Virus record (IMG/VR): IMGVR_UViG_3300013094_000283
Coordinates: 1 to 23,470 of that record
Length of the DNA stretch: 23,470 nucleotides
Source of the DNA: a virus
Reading direction: 5' to 3' (one strand)
Part shown: positions 1 through 7,083 of the stretch, piece after piece
How positions within the stretch are numbered: position 1 is the stretch's first letter
How the letters are laid out: every line of letters starts with the position of its first letter
Program-made: the position numbers and the translations under genes
The notes under the pieces: model-generated
What the model saw: only the letters and a program-made list of their open reading frames with translations
Database searches by the model: none
What the model was told of the DNA's origin: nothing

Positions 1-123
1 GATACAACAAAAACAAAAGATGAATCTCCACAAGAGGAGCCTAAAGAAAAACCATCTTCAGATGAAAATCCTGAGGTGAAGAGTGGAGAAGATACAACAA
101 AAACAAAAGATGAATCTCCACAA
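1..123 (+). repeat. Direct repeat, 90-bp period
   Basis: Bases 1-33 and 91-123 are identical, a 33-bp direct repeat with a 90-bp period inside the low-complexity coding region. It encodes a repeated DTTKTKDESPQ peptide. More copies may lie left of the window edge. Confidence 0.85.
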
Positions 124-432
124 AAGGAGCCTGATGAAGAGACTAAAGAAGAGACTAAGGAAGAATCTCCCGAAATAAAACAACAAGAGAATAAAATATC
201 ACAGATTAAGAAAGATATTGAAGACACAAAAAATACTCCGATATCAAAGAATTTTGATGAAAAATTAAAAGAAATTGCTGTAAAGGAAAAGGAATTGAAA
301 AAAGAAGAAGAAAAACTAGCTGAACTAAAAAAGAAATCAGAGCCGCAAGAAGAATCAGTGGAGACCCCCAAAGTTTCTACTCCTAGATTTGTCAAATTCA
401 GTGACTTTTTGAAAAATAAAACCAATTCATAA
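1..432 (+). CDS. Acidic/lysine-rich repeat protein, C-terminal part
   Basis: The reading frame is open from base 1 to the TAA at 430-432, so the gene starts outside the window; 143 codons are visible. The first 45 or so residues are low complexity (Asp, Glu, Lys, Ser, Pro, Thr) and contain a 30-residue repeat: the peptide DTTKTKDESPQ occurs at the very start and again 30 residues on. The middle (about residues 60-115) is a highly charged Lys/Glu heptad-like stretch that looks like a coiled coil. The protein ends in FVKFSDFLKNKTNS, which resembles the hydrophobic pattern of the capsid-targeting peptides seen at the N-termini of neighbouring proteins. No known family is recognisable. By composition it could be a scaffold-core or internal head protein; that is inference from neighbours only. 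Confidence 0.75.
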   Translation, partial: DTTKTKDESPQEEPKEKPSSDENPEVKSGEDTTKTKDESPQKEPDEETKEETKEESPEIKQQENKISQIKKDIEDTKNTPISKNFDEKLKEIAVKEKELKKEEEKLAELKKKSEPQEESVETPKVSTPRFVKFSDFLKNKTNS

Positions 433-433
433 C

Positions 434-871
434 ATGAATTTTAAGATATTTGAAGAAACTATATACGTCAAAGAGCCGCAAGGTCTTCTAAAGAAGTCTG
501 CACAAGTCAAGCGCTGGAACAAAATCGGCGTTGGCAAAAGTGGAGATGGATATGGAGTCTATGCGATCGATGATATCAACGACAATGAGACCGTGGATGA
601 ATGTCCATGTGTAGAGATGTCATTTGATGACATCAAAGGAACACCGATGATGGATCATGCGTTCAAAATAAACGATGACACGTATATCATCTCTTGGGGA
701 AATGGTTCCGTCTACAATCATAGAAATCAACCAAATGTACGCTGGGAATATGTTCCAGAGAAAAAAATTCTCAAAATTGCTGCTGTTCGTCCAGTGAAAC
801 GAGGTGAAGAACTTTTCATTTCATACGGAAGAGAATACTTCAGCACACGTGAGAAAAATATGAAATCTTAA
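434..871 (+). CDS. SET-domain protein (putative lysine methyltransferase)
   Basis: 145 residues, about the length of a bare SET domain. The conserved SET blocks are present in order: GDGYGVYA (residues 37-44, S-adenosylmethionine side), an N-H-x3-P-N motif (95-101) and GEELFISYG (124-132) with the catalytic-type tyrosine near the C-terminus. Known SET proteins transfer methyl groups from S-adenosylmethionine to lysine side chains; compact SET-only proteins occur in bacteria, phages and algal viruses. The start lies one base after the previous stop, so the two genes are probably co-transcribed. The substrate cannot be told from sequence; candidates are host proteins, phage head proteins, or the lysine-rich histone H1-like protein encoded at 5638. 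No pre-/post-SET cysteine clusters are visible. Confidence 0.85.
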   Translation: MNFKIFEETIYVKEPQGLLKKSAQVKRWNKIGVGKSGDGYGVYAIDDINDNETVDECPCVEMSFDDIKGTPMMDHAFKINDDTYIISWGNGSVYNHRNQPNVRWEYVPEKKILKIAAVRPVKRGEELFISYGREYFSTREKNMKS

Positions 872-885
872 AAAAAAAACAAACA

Positions 886-1572
886 ATGATGAAACACATG
901 AAACACATCAAAACATTCAAAAGCTTCGTAAACGAAAGCAAAATTAATGAACAAACTATTGGATCACGTGCCAAGAAACTAGCTGATCTTGCTGGTAATG
1001 ATACATTCCTAACAGACATGATGGATGCTGATGAGTGGGATGATTACAAAAAAGAAGTAATGAAAGCTGTAAAGAAAATTGGTGGAAACCAAAACGATAT
1101 TGCTGTAATCGGTAGCGAAGGTGCTGATAATTGGGATGCTTGCGTTAATTATGCAAAATCTTCAGGAATAAAACACGCAATTGCTTCAACTGATGATGGC
1201 GATTTCTTAGTTTACTTGTGCAACGAAAGCATAAATGAATCTTACGGTAAAAGTCTTGATGCTTTAAAAGCTGCTCTTCCAGGTGTAAAATTTACTCCAA
1301 TGTCTCCAGATGATCTAGGAGATCCCGAAGGTTATAAATCTGTAGAAGGATATTCATTCATAGTTTCAGGCGTCGATGAACCAGCTACTGTTGTAATATA
1401 TAATGGAAACAGCTTTTGCTTCTGGTATGATTCAGCTCCAATCGGAACTTCTTTGCACAGCAAATCAGAAATAAACAACATGAACAATATGGGTTCTGAA
1501 ATACCTAAGCCTCTTGCTAAGTTGAACAAAGATGTATTCAAATCAGTAGTTGATTACCTTAAAGAATACTAA
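886..1572 (+). CDS. Putative capsid-targeted internal protein
   Basis: 228 residues, no recognised family for the body. Three in-frame ATGs (886, 889, 898) lie close together; the third gives the N-terminus MKHIKTFKSFVNES, which matches the pattern M-K-x-I-K-x-F-x-x-F-[VIL]-x-E-[SG] shared with the genes at 17580 and 18165. T4 internal head proteins begin with a similar short peptide (MKTYQEFIAE) that directs them into the prohead and is cut by the gp21 protease after (L/I)-x-E. By analogy this protein would be cut after VNE and packaged in the head; that is inference. The leader is A-rich (AAAAAAAAACAAACA) without a Shine-Dalgarno, the usual Bacteroidota style. The body is mixed alpha/beta, with no signal peptide or membrane segment. 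Confidence 0.7.
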   Translation: MMKHMKHIKTFKSFVNESKINEQTIGSRAKKLADLAGNDTFLTDMMDADEWDDYKKEVMKAVKKIGGNQNDIAVIGSEGADNWDACVNYAKSSGIKHAIASTDDGDFLVYLCNESINESYGKSLDALKAALPGVKFTPMSPDDLGDPEGYKSVEGYSFIVSGVDEPATVVIYNGNSFCFWYDSAPIGTSLHSKSEINNMNNMGSEIPKPLAKLNKDVFKSVVDYLKEY

Positions 1573-1597
1573 ATACTAAAAAAACAAACAAACAACA

Positions 1598-1900
1598 ATG
1601 AAAACATTCGCGGAAGCAATCAATGAAGGGAAAGTTTCGATTGAAGACACTCCTTTTGTAGTATCGGTTTACAATGACAATAAAGGATTAGCAATTCAAT
1701 TCTTACCTGCGAAATCTAAAGACTTTTACAAATGGAGTACTAACGAAATCGTATCAAAATTGGAAGCTGCTCTTAATAAAGCGCTTCCTCAATTGGATGG
1801 ATCTTTTTATTACGAATCAGGAAATTATTCTTCTGCTGGGTATGTATTTCGCATGTACACAAAAGGCTTAGCCGATTATCTTACAAAGAACATAAAGTAA
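1598..1900 (+). CDS. Small protein with capsid-targeting-like N-terminus
   Basis: 100 residues. The start MKTFAEAINEGKV resembles the T4 capsid-targeting peptide and contains I-N-E|G, an exact fit to the (I/L)-x-E cleavage rule of T4 gp21-type prohead proteases. The rest (strand-rich, with a YESGNYSSAGYVFRMYTKG segment) matches nothing I recognise. It follows the previous gene by 25 bases with the same A-rich leader, suggesting one unit of internal head proteins. Confidence 0.68.
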   Translation: MKTFAEAINEGKVSIEDTPFVVSVYNDNKGLAIQFLPAKSKDFYKWSTNEIVSKLEAALNKALPQLDGSFYYESGNYSSAGYVFRMYTKGLADYLTKNIK

Positions 1901-1910
1901 TTATTCACCG

Positions 1911-1918
1911 GATATATA
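1911..1918 (+). promoter_or_regulatory. GATATATA putative late promoter
   Basis: GATATATA followed by CT, 22 bases before the ATG of the aminotransferase gene. It matches a motif recurring at about the same distance before other genes in the window (see 7053, 17555, 18866, 19286). It resembles in size and position the single -10-like element of T4 late promoters (TATAAATA). Confidence 0.5.
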
Positions 1919-1939
1919 CTATCCATCAAACATATTCTT

Positions 1940-3082
1940 ATGAAACACAGCATACCACTGTTCAAGGTATACATGACCGAATCCGCTATCGATAAAGTAT
2001 CACAAGTACTTCGTAGCGGATTCATTGGTCAAGGTCCGGTAGTCGATGAATTCGAAAAGAATCTAAAAGAATCATTTTCTTACGACCACTTAGTGACACT
2101 CAATTCAGCTACATCCGCAGAACACCTTGCACTGCACATGCTGAAATCTCCAACGGCTCATTTCCCAGGAATTCAACCGGGTGACGAGATTCTCACAACA
2201 CCGATGACATGTACAGCTACCAACTGGCCAATCCTGGCAAACGGTTACAACATCAAATGGGTTGACATTGATCCTGAGACTCTTAACATGGATCTTGATG
2301 ATCTTGCTCGAAAAATCACACCAAAGACAAAGGCGATCATGGTCGTACACTGGGGCGGCTACCCGGTTGATTTGGACAAGCTTGATGTCATCTGTAAAAA
2401 AGCACAGATGATCAATGACTTCAAACCTGCCATCATTGAAGATTGCGCACACGCAATGGGAAGCCTCTACAAGAAAAAGCTCATCGGCACCAGTGGAAAT
2501 TTTTGTACATTGAGCCTACAAGCAATTAAGCACGTCACTTCGGGCGACGGCGGTATCTTGTTTGTTCCTCGTGAATATTATCGCAGGGCCAAATTGCTAC
2601 GTTGGTATGGAATCGACCGAGAAGGCGACCGTAAAGATTTTCGTTGCGAGGCCGACATTCCAGAGTGGGGATTCAAATTTCACATGAACGACATCAATGC
2701 AGCAATCGGTATCGAGAACTTTAAAAATATGAAGTTCATCACTGATAAGCATCGTGAAAATGCTGCTTATTATGATGAAAATCTCAAAGGAGTCGACGGA
2801 ATAACGCTATTAAAAAGAGAAGCAGGATTTGATTCAAGCTTTTGGATTTACAGCATATTGGTAGAGCGCCGAGACGATTTTGCTCGTTATATGAAAGAAT
2901 GTGGAATCGCTACATCACAAGTACACGAAAGAAACGATGTTCACACCTGTGTCACACAATATCGCACAATCCTTCCTAATCTTGATAAAACTATCAAGAA
3001 AATTTCTGCACTTCCTGTCGGTTGGTGGGTAACTCCCGAAGAACGCGAGTACATTGTTGATTGCATAAAAAAAGGCTGGTAA
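1940..3082 (+). CDS. DegT/DnrJ/EryC1/StrS-family aminotransferase
   Basis: 380 residues, normal length for this PLP-dependent sugar aminotransferase family. Visible landmarks: the N-terminal IPLFKVYMTESAIDKV and GQGPVVDEFE blocks, the PLP-phosphate region NSATSAEHLAL (about 55-66), EDCAHAMG with Asp168 that would contact the pyridine nitrogen, and SLQAIKHVTSGDGG, whose Lys197 is the likely Schiff-base lysine. These enzymes usually convert a nucleotide-linked keto-sugar to an amino-sugar. It is followed without a gap by the glycosyltransferase/GNAT genes, forming a sugar cassette. G+C looks slightly higher than in the flanking A-rich genes. The exact sugar cannot be read from sequence. Confidence 0.93.
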   Translation: MKHSIPLFKVYMTESAIDKVSQVLRSGFIGQGPVVDEFEKNLKESFSYDHLVTLNSATSAEHLALHMLKSPTAHFPGIQPGDEILTTPMTCTATNWPILANGYNIKWVDIDPETLNMDLDDLARKITPKTKAIMVVHWGGYPVDLDKLDVICKKAQMINDFKPAIIEDCAHAMGSLYKKKLIGTSGNFCTLSLQAIKHVTSGDGGILFVPREYYRRAKLLRWYGIDREGDRKDFRCEADIPEWGFKFHMNDINAAIGIENFKNMKFITDKHRENAAYYDENLKGVDGITLLKREAGFDSSFWIYSILVERRDDFARYMKECGIATSQVHERNDVHTCVTQYRTILPNLDKTIKKISALPVGWWVTPEEREYIVDCIKKGW

Positions 3083-4321
3083 ATGAAGATACACTATATA
3101 GTCTCTGTCTACATCGGCAAACGTCTCACACAATCGGTCAACCGTTTGATCGAAAAGGACCCATATCATTTCATAAAAAAGCATCTGGAATGTTTGTCTA
3201 AGTTTAAAGTTCCTGACATTTCAAAGGTGACATTTGTCATCAGCAAAAATGATGCCGAGATCGATGAACATGCAAAAGATGTGCTTCAAGAGTATGATCT
3301 TGACATACCTGTTGAATTCATACTTCGAGAAAATCTTGGAATGTCGTACGCTGGGTGGAACGAAGTGATACATAAATCGTTAGAAAATGGAGATGACTAT
3401 GATTATTTCTTTTTGATAGAAGATGATTATGTACCGCATATTGATTATTTCTATAATTATTTCGTAGAAGCTGCAAATGAAAGAACTTTTTTTGTTGCGC
3501 AGAAATATATGAATTTTTCTGAAAATGCGCATCCAGCAGTCAGCAATGGACTTGTTTCATACAGGCTAGCAAAAGATGTAAAAGCAAAGATGGGAAGCGT
3601 TTTTAAAGTCGACGTTTCTACTGGTGATTACTGGCTTGGTGTCCAAAATCAAATCCATTATTTAAAGAATGCGCAATCTATGGGGTATGAATTTCACGAT
3701 GTTGAATCAACGACTATTGTGCCTTTTTTAGATAGGACTAAATACTCATTTTACGGCAACATAAAAAATCCTATCGTGCTGATACCCGAGTGCGATTTAG
3801 ATTGGCGATCTTCTTACAGAGACCAGCTTTATGGATTTAAGTTTAGAAAAGCTTCAGAAATATTAGAAGATGAAGAAAAAAATGGAGTGCCTGCGGATGA
3901 AAGGCTCTCTGGAATATATGGACGAATGAGAAAAATTCGTTCTTTGTATAATCACAACAAAGACACTTCGAATTTTTCAAATGAAGAATCCAATAAATTT
4001 TACTTCGAGAACAGAGACAACATTTACGTAATATTTGAAGACGATTGCATCGAACTAGCAGGATATTGCCACATTAAGAAAAAAGATGACCTGATCTTTG
4101 TGTCTCCTAAACTAATGTTCCACTATATAAGAGGTGATATGCAGTATGTAACAAAGTTTGCTATTTTCCTCTCTTGGTTCTGTGAAGAAAACAACATCAA
4201 AGAAATATATTGTGAAGCATTAAAAGAGAATAATAAATTGATCTCGCAATTGGCCAGGTCAGGATTCTCTATTGGTACAGAAACAGGAAACACTCAAATT
4301 TACAAATATGTACAACCATAA
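3083..4321 (+). CDS. Putative glycosyltransferase fused to GNAT-like domain
   Basis: 412 residues; its ATG follows the aminotransferase stop directly. Residues 1 to about 270 look like a GT-A-type glycosyltransferase: a strand-loop start (MKIHYIVSVYIGKRL), ENLGMSYAGWNEVI, then FFLIEDDYVPHIDYF, whose E-D-D is the likely nucleotide-sugar/metal site. The last 110 or so residues (YVIFEDDCIELAGYCHIKK to ENNKLISQLARSGFSIGTET) have the strand order and the N-x-x-L-x-x-x-GF signature of a GNAT acetyltransferase. The two parts are joined by a polar linker around residue 280-310. It would transfer and perhaps N-acylate the sugar made by the upstream enzyme. The overall domain assignment is moderate; the GNAT part is clearer than the transferase part. 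Confidence 0.7.
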   Translation: MKIHYIVSVYIGKRLTQSVNRLIEKDPYHFIKKHLECLSKFKVPDISKVTFVISKNDAEIDEHAKDVLQEYDLDIPVEFILRENLGMSYAGWNEVIHKSLENGDDYDYFFLIEDDYVPHIDYFYNYFVEAANERTFFVAQKYMNFSENAHPAVSNGLVSYRLAKDVKAKMGSVFKVDVSTGDYWLGVQNQIHYLKNAQSMGYEFHDVESTTIVPFLDRTKYSFYGNIKNPIVLIPECDLDWRSSYRDQLYGFKFRKASEILEDEEKNGVPADERLSGIYGRMRKIRSLYNHNKDTSNFSNEESNKFYFENRDNIYVIFEDDCIELAGYCHIKKKDDLIFVSPKLMFHYIRGDMQYVTKFAIFLSWFCEENNIKEIYCEALKENNKLISQLARSGFSIGTETGNTQIYKYVQP

Positions 4322-4880
4322 GAACGGAATCATACTCACAAAAGCATCTGAAATTGATCTAAGTGTGCTTAAAAGATTGAAAGACGAGAGCTGGTTTGGG
4401 ACTCATAATATTGCTATCGTCAACATGGAAGATCAATACAAGTGGTTTAGCAATTTGGATAGCAAAACTTTGATCATGTCAGCACAGAACGAAAGCGGAC
4501 ATATCCTAGGTTATTACAAATTACTTAACATTGACTGGATCAATCGAAAATATGACATGTCGTATGATGTTGTAAAGGATCAGCGTGGAAAAAGACTTTC
4601 GGTAAAAATCTTAGAAGCAGGAATTGATTTTAGCTTTGAGCTTCTAAACATGAACAGAATCGATGCGGAAGTTTTAAGCAACAACATTGCTAGCCAAAAA
4701 TCTTTGAAAAAGTCGGGATTTATCGAAGAAGGCAAAAAAAGAAAAGCAATTTATCGATGTGGAGAATATTTGGACAGCATATTGATGGGAATATTGATGT
4801 CAGATTGGGTTGAATTAGAAAGAGTAAAAGCTGCTGAAGGATGCTGCAACAAAACATATAAGCCAAAAGATGGAAAATAA
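4308..4880 (+). CDS. GNAT-family N-acetyltransferase (RimJ/PseH-like)
   Basis: 190 residues from the ATG at 4308, which overlaps the upstream gene by 14 bases; a longer frame from 4272 would overlap more and lacks family similarity in its extra residues. The layout follows RimJ/PseH-type GNATs: GHILGYYKLLNIDWINRKYD (strands 4-5), VVKDQRGKRLSVKILEAGI (the acetyl-CoA pyrophosphate loop, R/Q-x-x-G-x-x-x-S), and NNIASQKSLKKSGFIEEGK (motif B). Such enzymes acetylate amino groups, including 4-amino sugars in pseudaminic acid-type pathways. With the aminotransferase upstream, N-acetylation of an amino-sugar is the likely role. It overlaps the next gene by 11 bases, a translationally coupled arrangement. 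Confidence 0.85.
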   Translation: MYNHKNGIILTKASEIDLSVLKRLKDESWFGTHNIAIVNMEDQYKWFSNLDSKTLIMSAQNESGHILGYYKLLNIDWINRKYDMSYDVVKDQRGKRLSVKILEAGIDFSFELLNMNRIDAEVLSNNIASQKSLKKSGFIEEGKKRKAIYRCGEYLDSILMGILMSDWVELERVKAAEGCCNKTYKPKDGK

Positions 4881-5625
4881 ACCGTTTGTAACAGTACACA
4901 CTGTCACATACAATGAAGAAGTTTTGATCAAATTTTTTATTGATCATTATCGAAAAAAATTTCCCGGATGCATCATAAAAATTTGGGACAATTACTCAAC
5001 CGACAGCACCGTCGAGATTGCAAAATCTCTGGGTTGTGAAATTTTTTACTATGACTCTGAAGGATTTTTTGATGAAAGATTCAAAAATAAAGTGCAAAAC
5101 GAATGTTGGAAAGACGCGTCTACTGAATGGTCAGTTGTCTGTGATTGCGATGAATTGATCGACATAGATCAAGAAGAGCTTCAAAGAATAGATTATCAAC
5201 GCCACAATCTTGTAAGATTTCAGGGCTACACTTTGGTAAATAGAAACGATCAAATAGATCTTCACGGAATGAACATGGGTTTTAAAGATGACGCCTATGG
5301 AAAGCCATATCTGTTTAAAAATTCTGAAATTAAAGACATGAATTATTGTCTTGGATGTCATTTTGCAAAACCAGTACTTCGAGAAAACCAAAGTCTATCT
5401 TCCACTGAAAAAGTGTACAATGCGTATCATTACAAATATTTAAGCTATGAATATTCAATAAATCGCAGAAAACTTTGGGCTTCAAGATTATCTGAGTGGG
5501 CAAGAAAGGCTGGCGCTAGTTTTGAAGTCATTGCCACCAGAGAACATTTAGAAAAAAATAATTTGTTGCATCTTGATTTGGAACATATATTCAATGATCA
5601 AGAACTCATACAAGTCATTCAATAA
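4870..5625 (+). CDS. GT-A glycosyltransferase (family 2-like)
   Basis: 251 residues. The N-terminus VTVHTVTYNEEVLIKFFIDHY with IWDNYSTDSTVEIAKSLGCE (about residues 6-57) is typical of the glycosyltransferases that start with a YNE motif and a D-x-[SY]-T-D loop. CDCDELIDID (about 92-101) supplies the D-x-D metal site. No membrane segment is visible, so it is probably cytosolic and uses a soluble nucleotide-sugar donor. It closes the four-gene sugar cassette and overlaps the acetyltransferase gene by 11 bases. The acceptor could be a virion protein, host surface glycan or DNA base; the nearby Thr-rich Gly-X-Thr proteins make a virion target attractive. Confidence 0.88.
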   Translation: MENKPFVTVHTVTYNEEVLIKFFIDHYRKKFPGCIIKIWDNYSTDSTVEIAKSLGCEIFYYDSEGFFDERFKNKVQNECWKDASTEWSVVCDCDELIDIDQEELQRIDYQRHNLVRFQGYTLVNRNDQIDLHGMNMGFKDDAYGKPYLFKNSEIKDMNYCLGCHFAKPVLRENQSLSSTEKVYNAYHYKYLSYEYSINRRKLWASRLSEWARKAGASFEVIATREHLEKNNLLHLDLEHIFNDQELIQVIQ

Positions 5626-5637
5626 AAAACAATTACT

Positions 5638-5829
5638 ATGAAAACCTACAATCAAATACTCGAGGTTGTAAAATCAGCTCACGAGGATGTGGAAAAATTC
5701 TACACAAAAGGAAATGCACAAGCTGGAAAGCGAGTCAGAAAATATATGCAAGACTTGCGAATACTCGCAAAGCAAATGAGAGACGAGATACAGGACCTTA
5801 GAAAAGGCCCTTCTGAAGAAAAAGAGTAA
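5638..5829 (+). CDS. Histone H1-like (Hc1 family) DNA-binding protein
   Basis: 63 residues, basic helical protein. The segment VEKFYTKGNAQAGKRVRKYM followed by QDLRILAKQMRDEIQ is the signature of the short histone H1 homologues found across Bacteroidota (Hc1 family), matched over nearly the whole length. Those proteins bind DNA and are thought to compact or organise it. In a phage it could coat DNA before packaging, displace host chromatin proteins, or modulate host transcription; none of these can be chosen from sequence. It lies 12 bases after the glycosyltransferase gene with an A-rich leader (AAAAACAATTACT), and the next gene starts two bases after its stop. Confidence 0.9.
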   Translation: MKTYNQILEVVKSAHEDVEKFYTKGNAQAGKRVRKYMQDLRILAKQMRDEIQDLRKGPSEEKE

Positions 5830-5831
5830 CT

Positions 5832-6242
5832 ATGAAAGTGACAGTCTATATTGAGAAAGACAAGTTCGATGAATTTTTTACATGGCTCAACCGGATTAAC
5901 TTTGGAGTTTTTTGCACACAGCCGGTAAAATTTTCTCATCGAGAGAGTGATATGAAAGATCCTTTTAAGATCATTCTGGATTCTCGTGAATATACTGCCA
6001 TCAAAGACAATCATGAGGATCTTGAGCGATTAAAAAGCAACTATGGAGATTGTGAGCTTGAATTTCTTCCTGAGACGACCGAAAACCATTTGCTCTTAAT
6101 TCAAGACATCGTCCGTGAAGCGGGTCGTTACGATCTGGCAAATGAGGTCATCTATACGGCTCTACTTGTCATGAAAAAGCTACCCGACGTTACACCTAGC
6201 GAAGCCATCATCATCGCAGAACGTGAATGGATTCCTAAGTGA
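5832..6242 (+). CDS. Conserved-looking hypothetical protein, 136 aa
   Basis: Starts two bases after the histone-like gene, so probably translated from the same message. The N-terminal half is alternating strands (KVTVYIEKDKFDEFFTWL, KIILDSREYTAIKD) and the C-terminal half is helical (ENHLLLIQDIVREAGRYD, then EVIYTALLVMKKLPDVTPSE). I do not recognise a family. No signal peptide, membrane segment or catalytic motif is visible. Codon use is normal for the window, which supports a real gene. Confidence 0.75.
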   Translation: MKVTVYIEKDKFDEFFTWLNRINFGVFCTQPVKFSHRESDMKDPFKIILDSREYTAIKDNHEDLERLKSNYGDCELEFLPETTENHLLLIQDIVREAGRYDLANEVIYTALLVMKKLPDVTPSEAIIIAEREWIPK

Positions 6243-6248
6243 TATATA
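6241..6248 (+). promoter_or_regulatory. GATATATA putative late promoter
   Basis: GATATATA overlapping the stop codon of the 136-aa gene. The nuclease start is about 85 bases downstream, farther than for the other copies, leaving room for a leader. Moderate support only, because of the unusual spacing. Confidence 0.35.
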
Positions 6249-6333
6249 AAGAAAACTATTTTCGAAAACCGTATAAAAGTTATACGTCAAGTGCGGTTGG
6301 GATAAGATAGTCTAGAAAAAAAAACAAAACCAA

Positions 6334-6996
6334 ATGAAAAGACTTCTATTTCTTTTACTGATGATTGCTTCGCTAACAGTAAAAGCCCAAGACACAATTC
6401 GTCTTAAACATGAAAATTACACTGCTGTCTACAGCAAATCTTTACACTACCCAGTGCTTGTTGAATGGTGGGAAACCACGGCAAAAGATCAATGCGCAAA
6501 TCAACTACCAAGAAAAGACCAATTTGCTCCAGATCCTTTATTGTTGAACGAGACAAAATTGCAAGCAGATTATGATCTTGCCAATAAAACTCATAAAGCT
6601 GCAGGATTAAAAGGTTTTGATCGTGGACACATGTGTCCAGCAGCATCAAACGAATGTAGTGGAGAAAAAGTCCTGACCGAGTGCTTTTATTTTTCCAATA
6701 TGGCTCCTCAATATCACAGCTTAAATGCAGGAGACTGGAAATCTTTGGAGACTCTTACAAGAACAATTGCGATACAAAATGACTCTGTTCACGTATGGGC
6801 TGGATCCCTAGGATCCAGCGAAAAATTTGGTACGACTGTTATACCTACTACTTGTTGGAAAGTTATTTACATTGTAAAAAAGAAAGAATACCAAGCTTAC
6901 ATTTTTGCCAACACTGCTGATAAACCATCCGGATTGCCTTCTCACAAAGTCACTCTTGATGCAGTAACAAAGCTCACAGGATTCAAATTTCAATAA
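6334..6996 (+). CDS. Secreted DNA/RNA non-specific endonuclease (DRGH type)
   Basis: 220 residues. Residues 1-19 are a signal peptide (MKRLLFLLLMIASLTVKAQ), with likely cleavage after AQ as is common in Bacteroidota. The mature protein carries the NUC1/Serratia-nuclease core: DRGHM at 96-100 with the general-base histidine His99, FSNMAPQ at 121-127 and LNAGDWKSLE at 130-139, whose Asn131 should bind the catalytic metal. Such enzymes cut DNA and RNA without sequence specificity. A signal peptide means it would act in the periplasm or outside, perhaps degrading DNA released at lysis, salvaging nucleotides or destroying incoming DNA of rivals. It is followed by a strong terminator, so it ends its transcription unit. 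Confidence 0.93.
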   Translation: MKRLLFLLLMIASLTVKAQDTIRLKHENYTAVYSKSLHYPVLVEWWETTAKDQCANQLPRKDQFAPDPLLLNETKLQADYDLANKTHKAAGLKGFDRGHMCPAASNECSGEKVLTECFYFSNMAPQYHSLNAGDWKSLETLTRTIAIQNDSVHVWAGSLGSSEKFGTTVIPTTCWKVIYIVKKKEYQAYIFANTADKPSGLPSHKVTLDAVTKLTGFKFQ

Positions 6997-7013
6997 AAGC
7001 TATATTTTTTTGT

Positions 7014-7052
7014 AGAACCAGCCTTATTTATGCAAAGGCTGGTTCTTTTTTT
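7014..7052 (+). terminator. Rho-independent terminator after nuclease
   Basis: A perfect 12-bp stem (7014-7025 with 7035-7046) closing an 8-9 base loop, followed by a run of seven to eight T. The next GATATATA motif starts right after the T-run. Confidence 0.93.
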
Positions 7053-7060
7053 GATATATA
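7053..7060 (+). promoter_or_regulatory. GATATATA putative late promoter of virion module
   Basis: GATATATA 24 bases before the ATG of the 876-aa gene and directly downstream of a terminator, so this gene needs its own promoter here. One of the best-placed copies of the motif. Confidence 0.6.
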
Positions 7061-7083
7061 GTCTAAAATAACCAAAGATAAAC

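Noticed and set aside
2105-2452. Minus-strand frames opposite the aminotransferase and other genes
   Set aside because: Shadows of well-supported + strand genes; no leader or family similarity on the minus strand.
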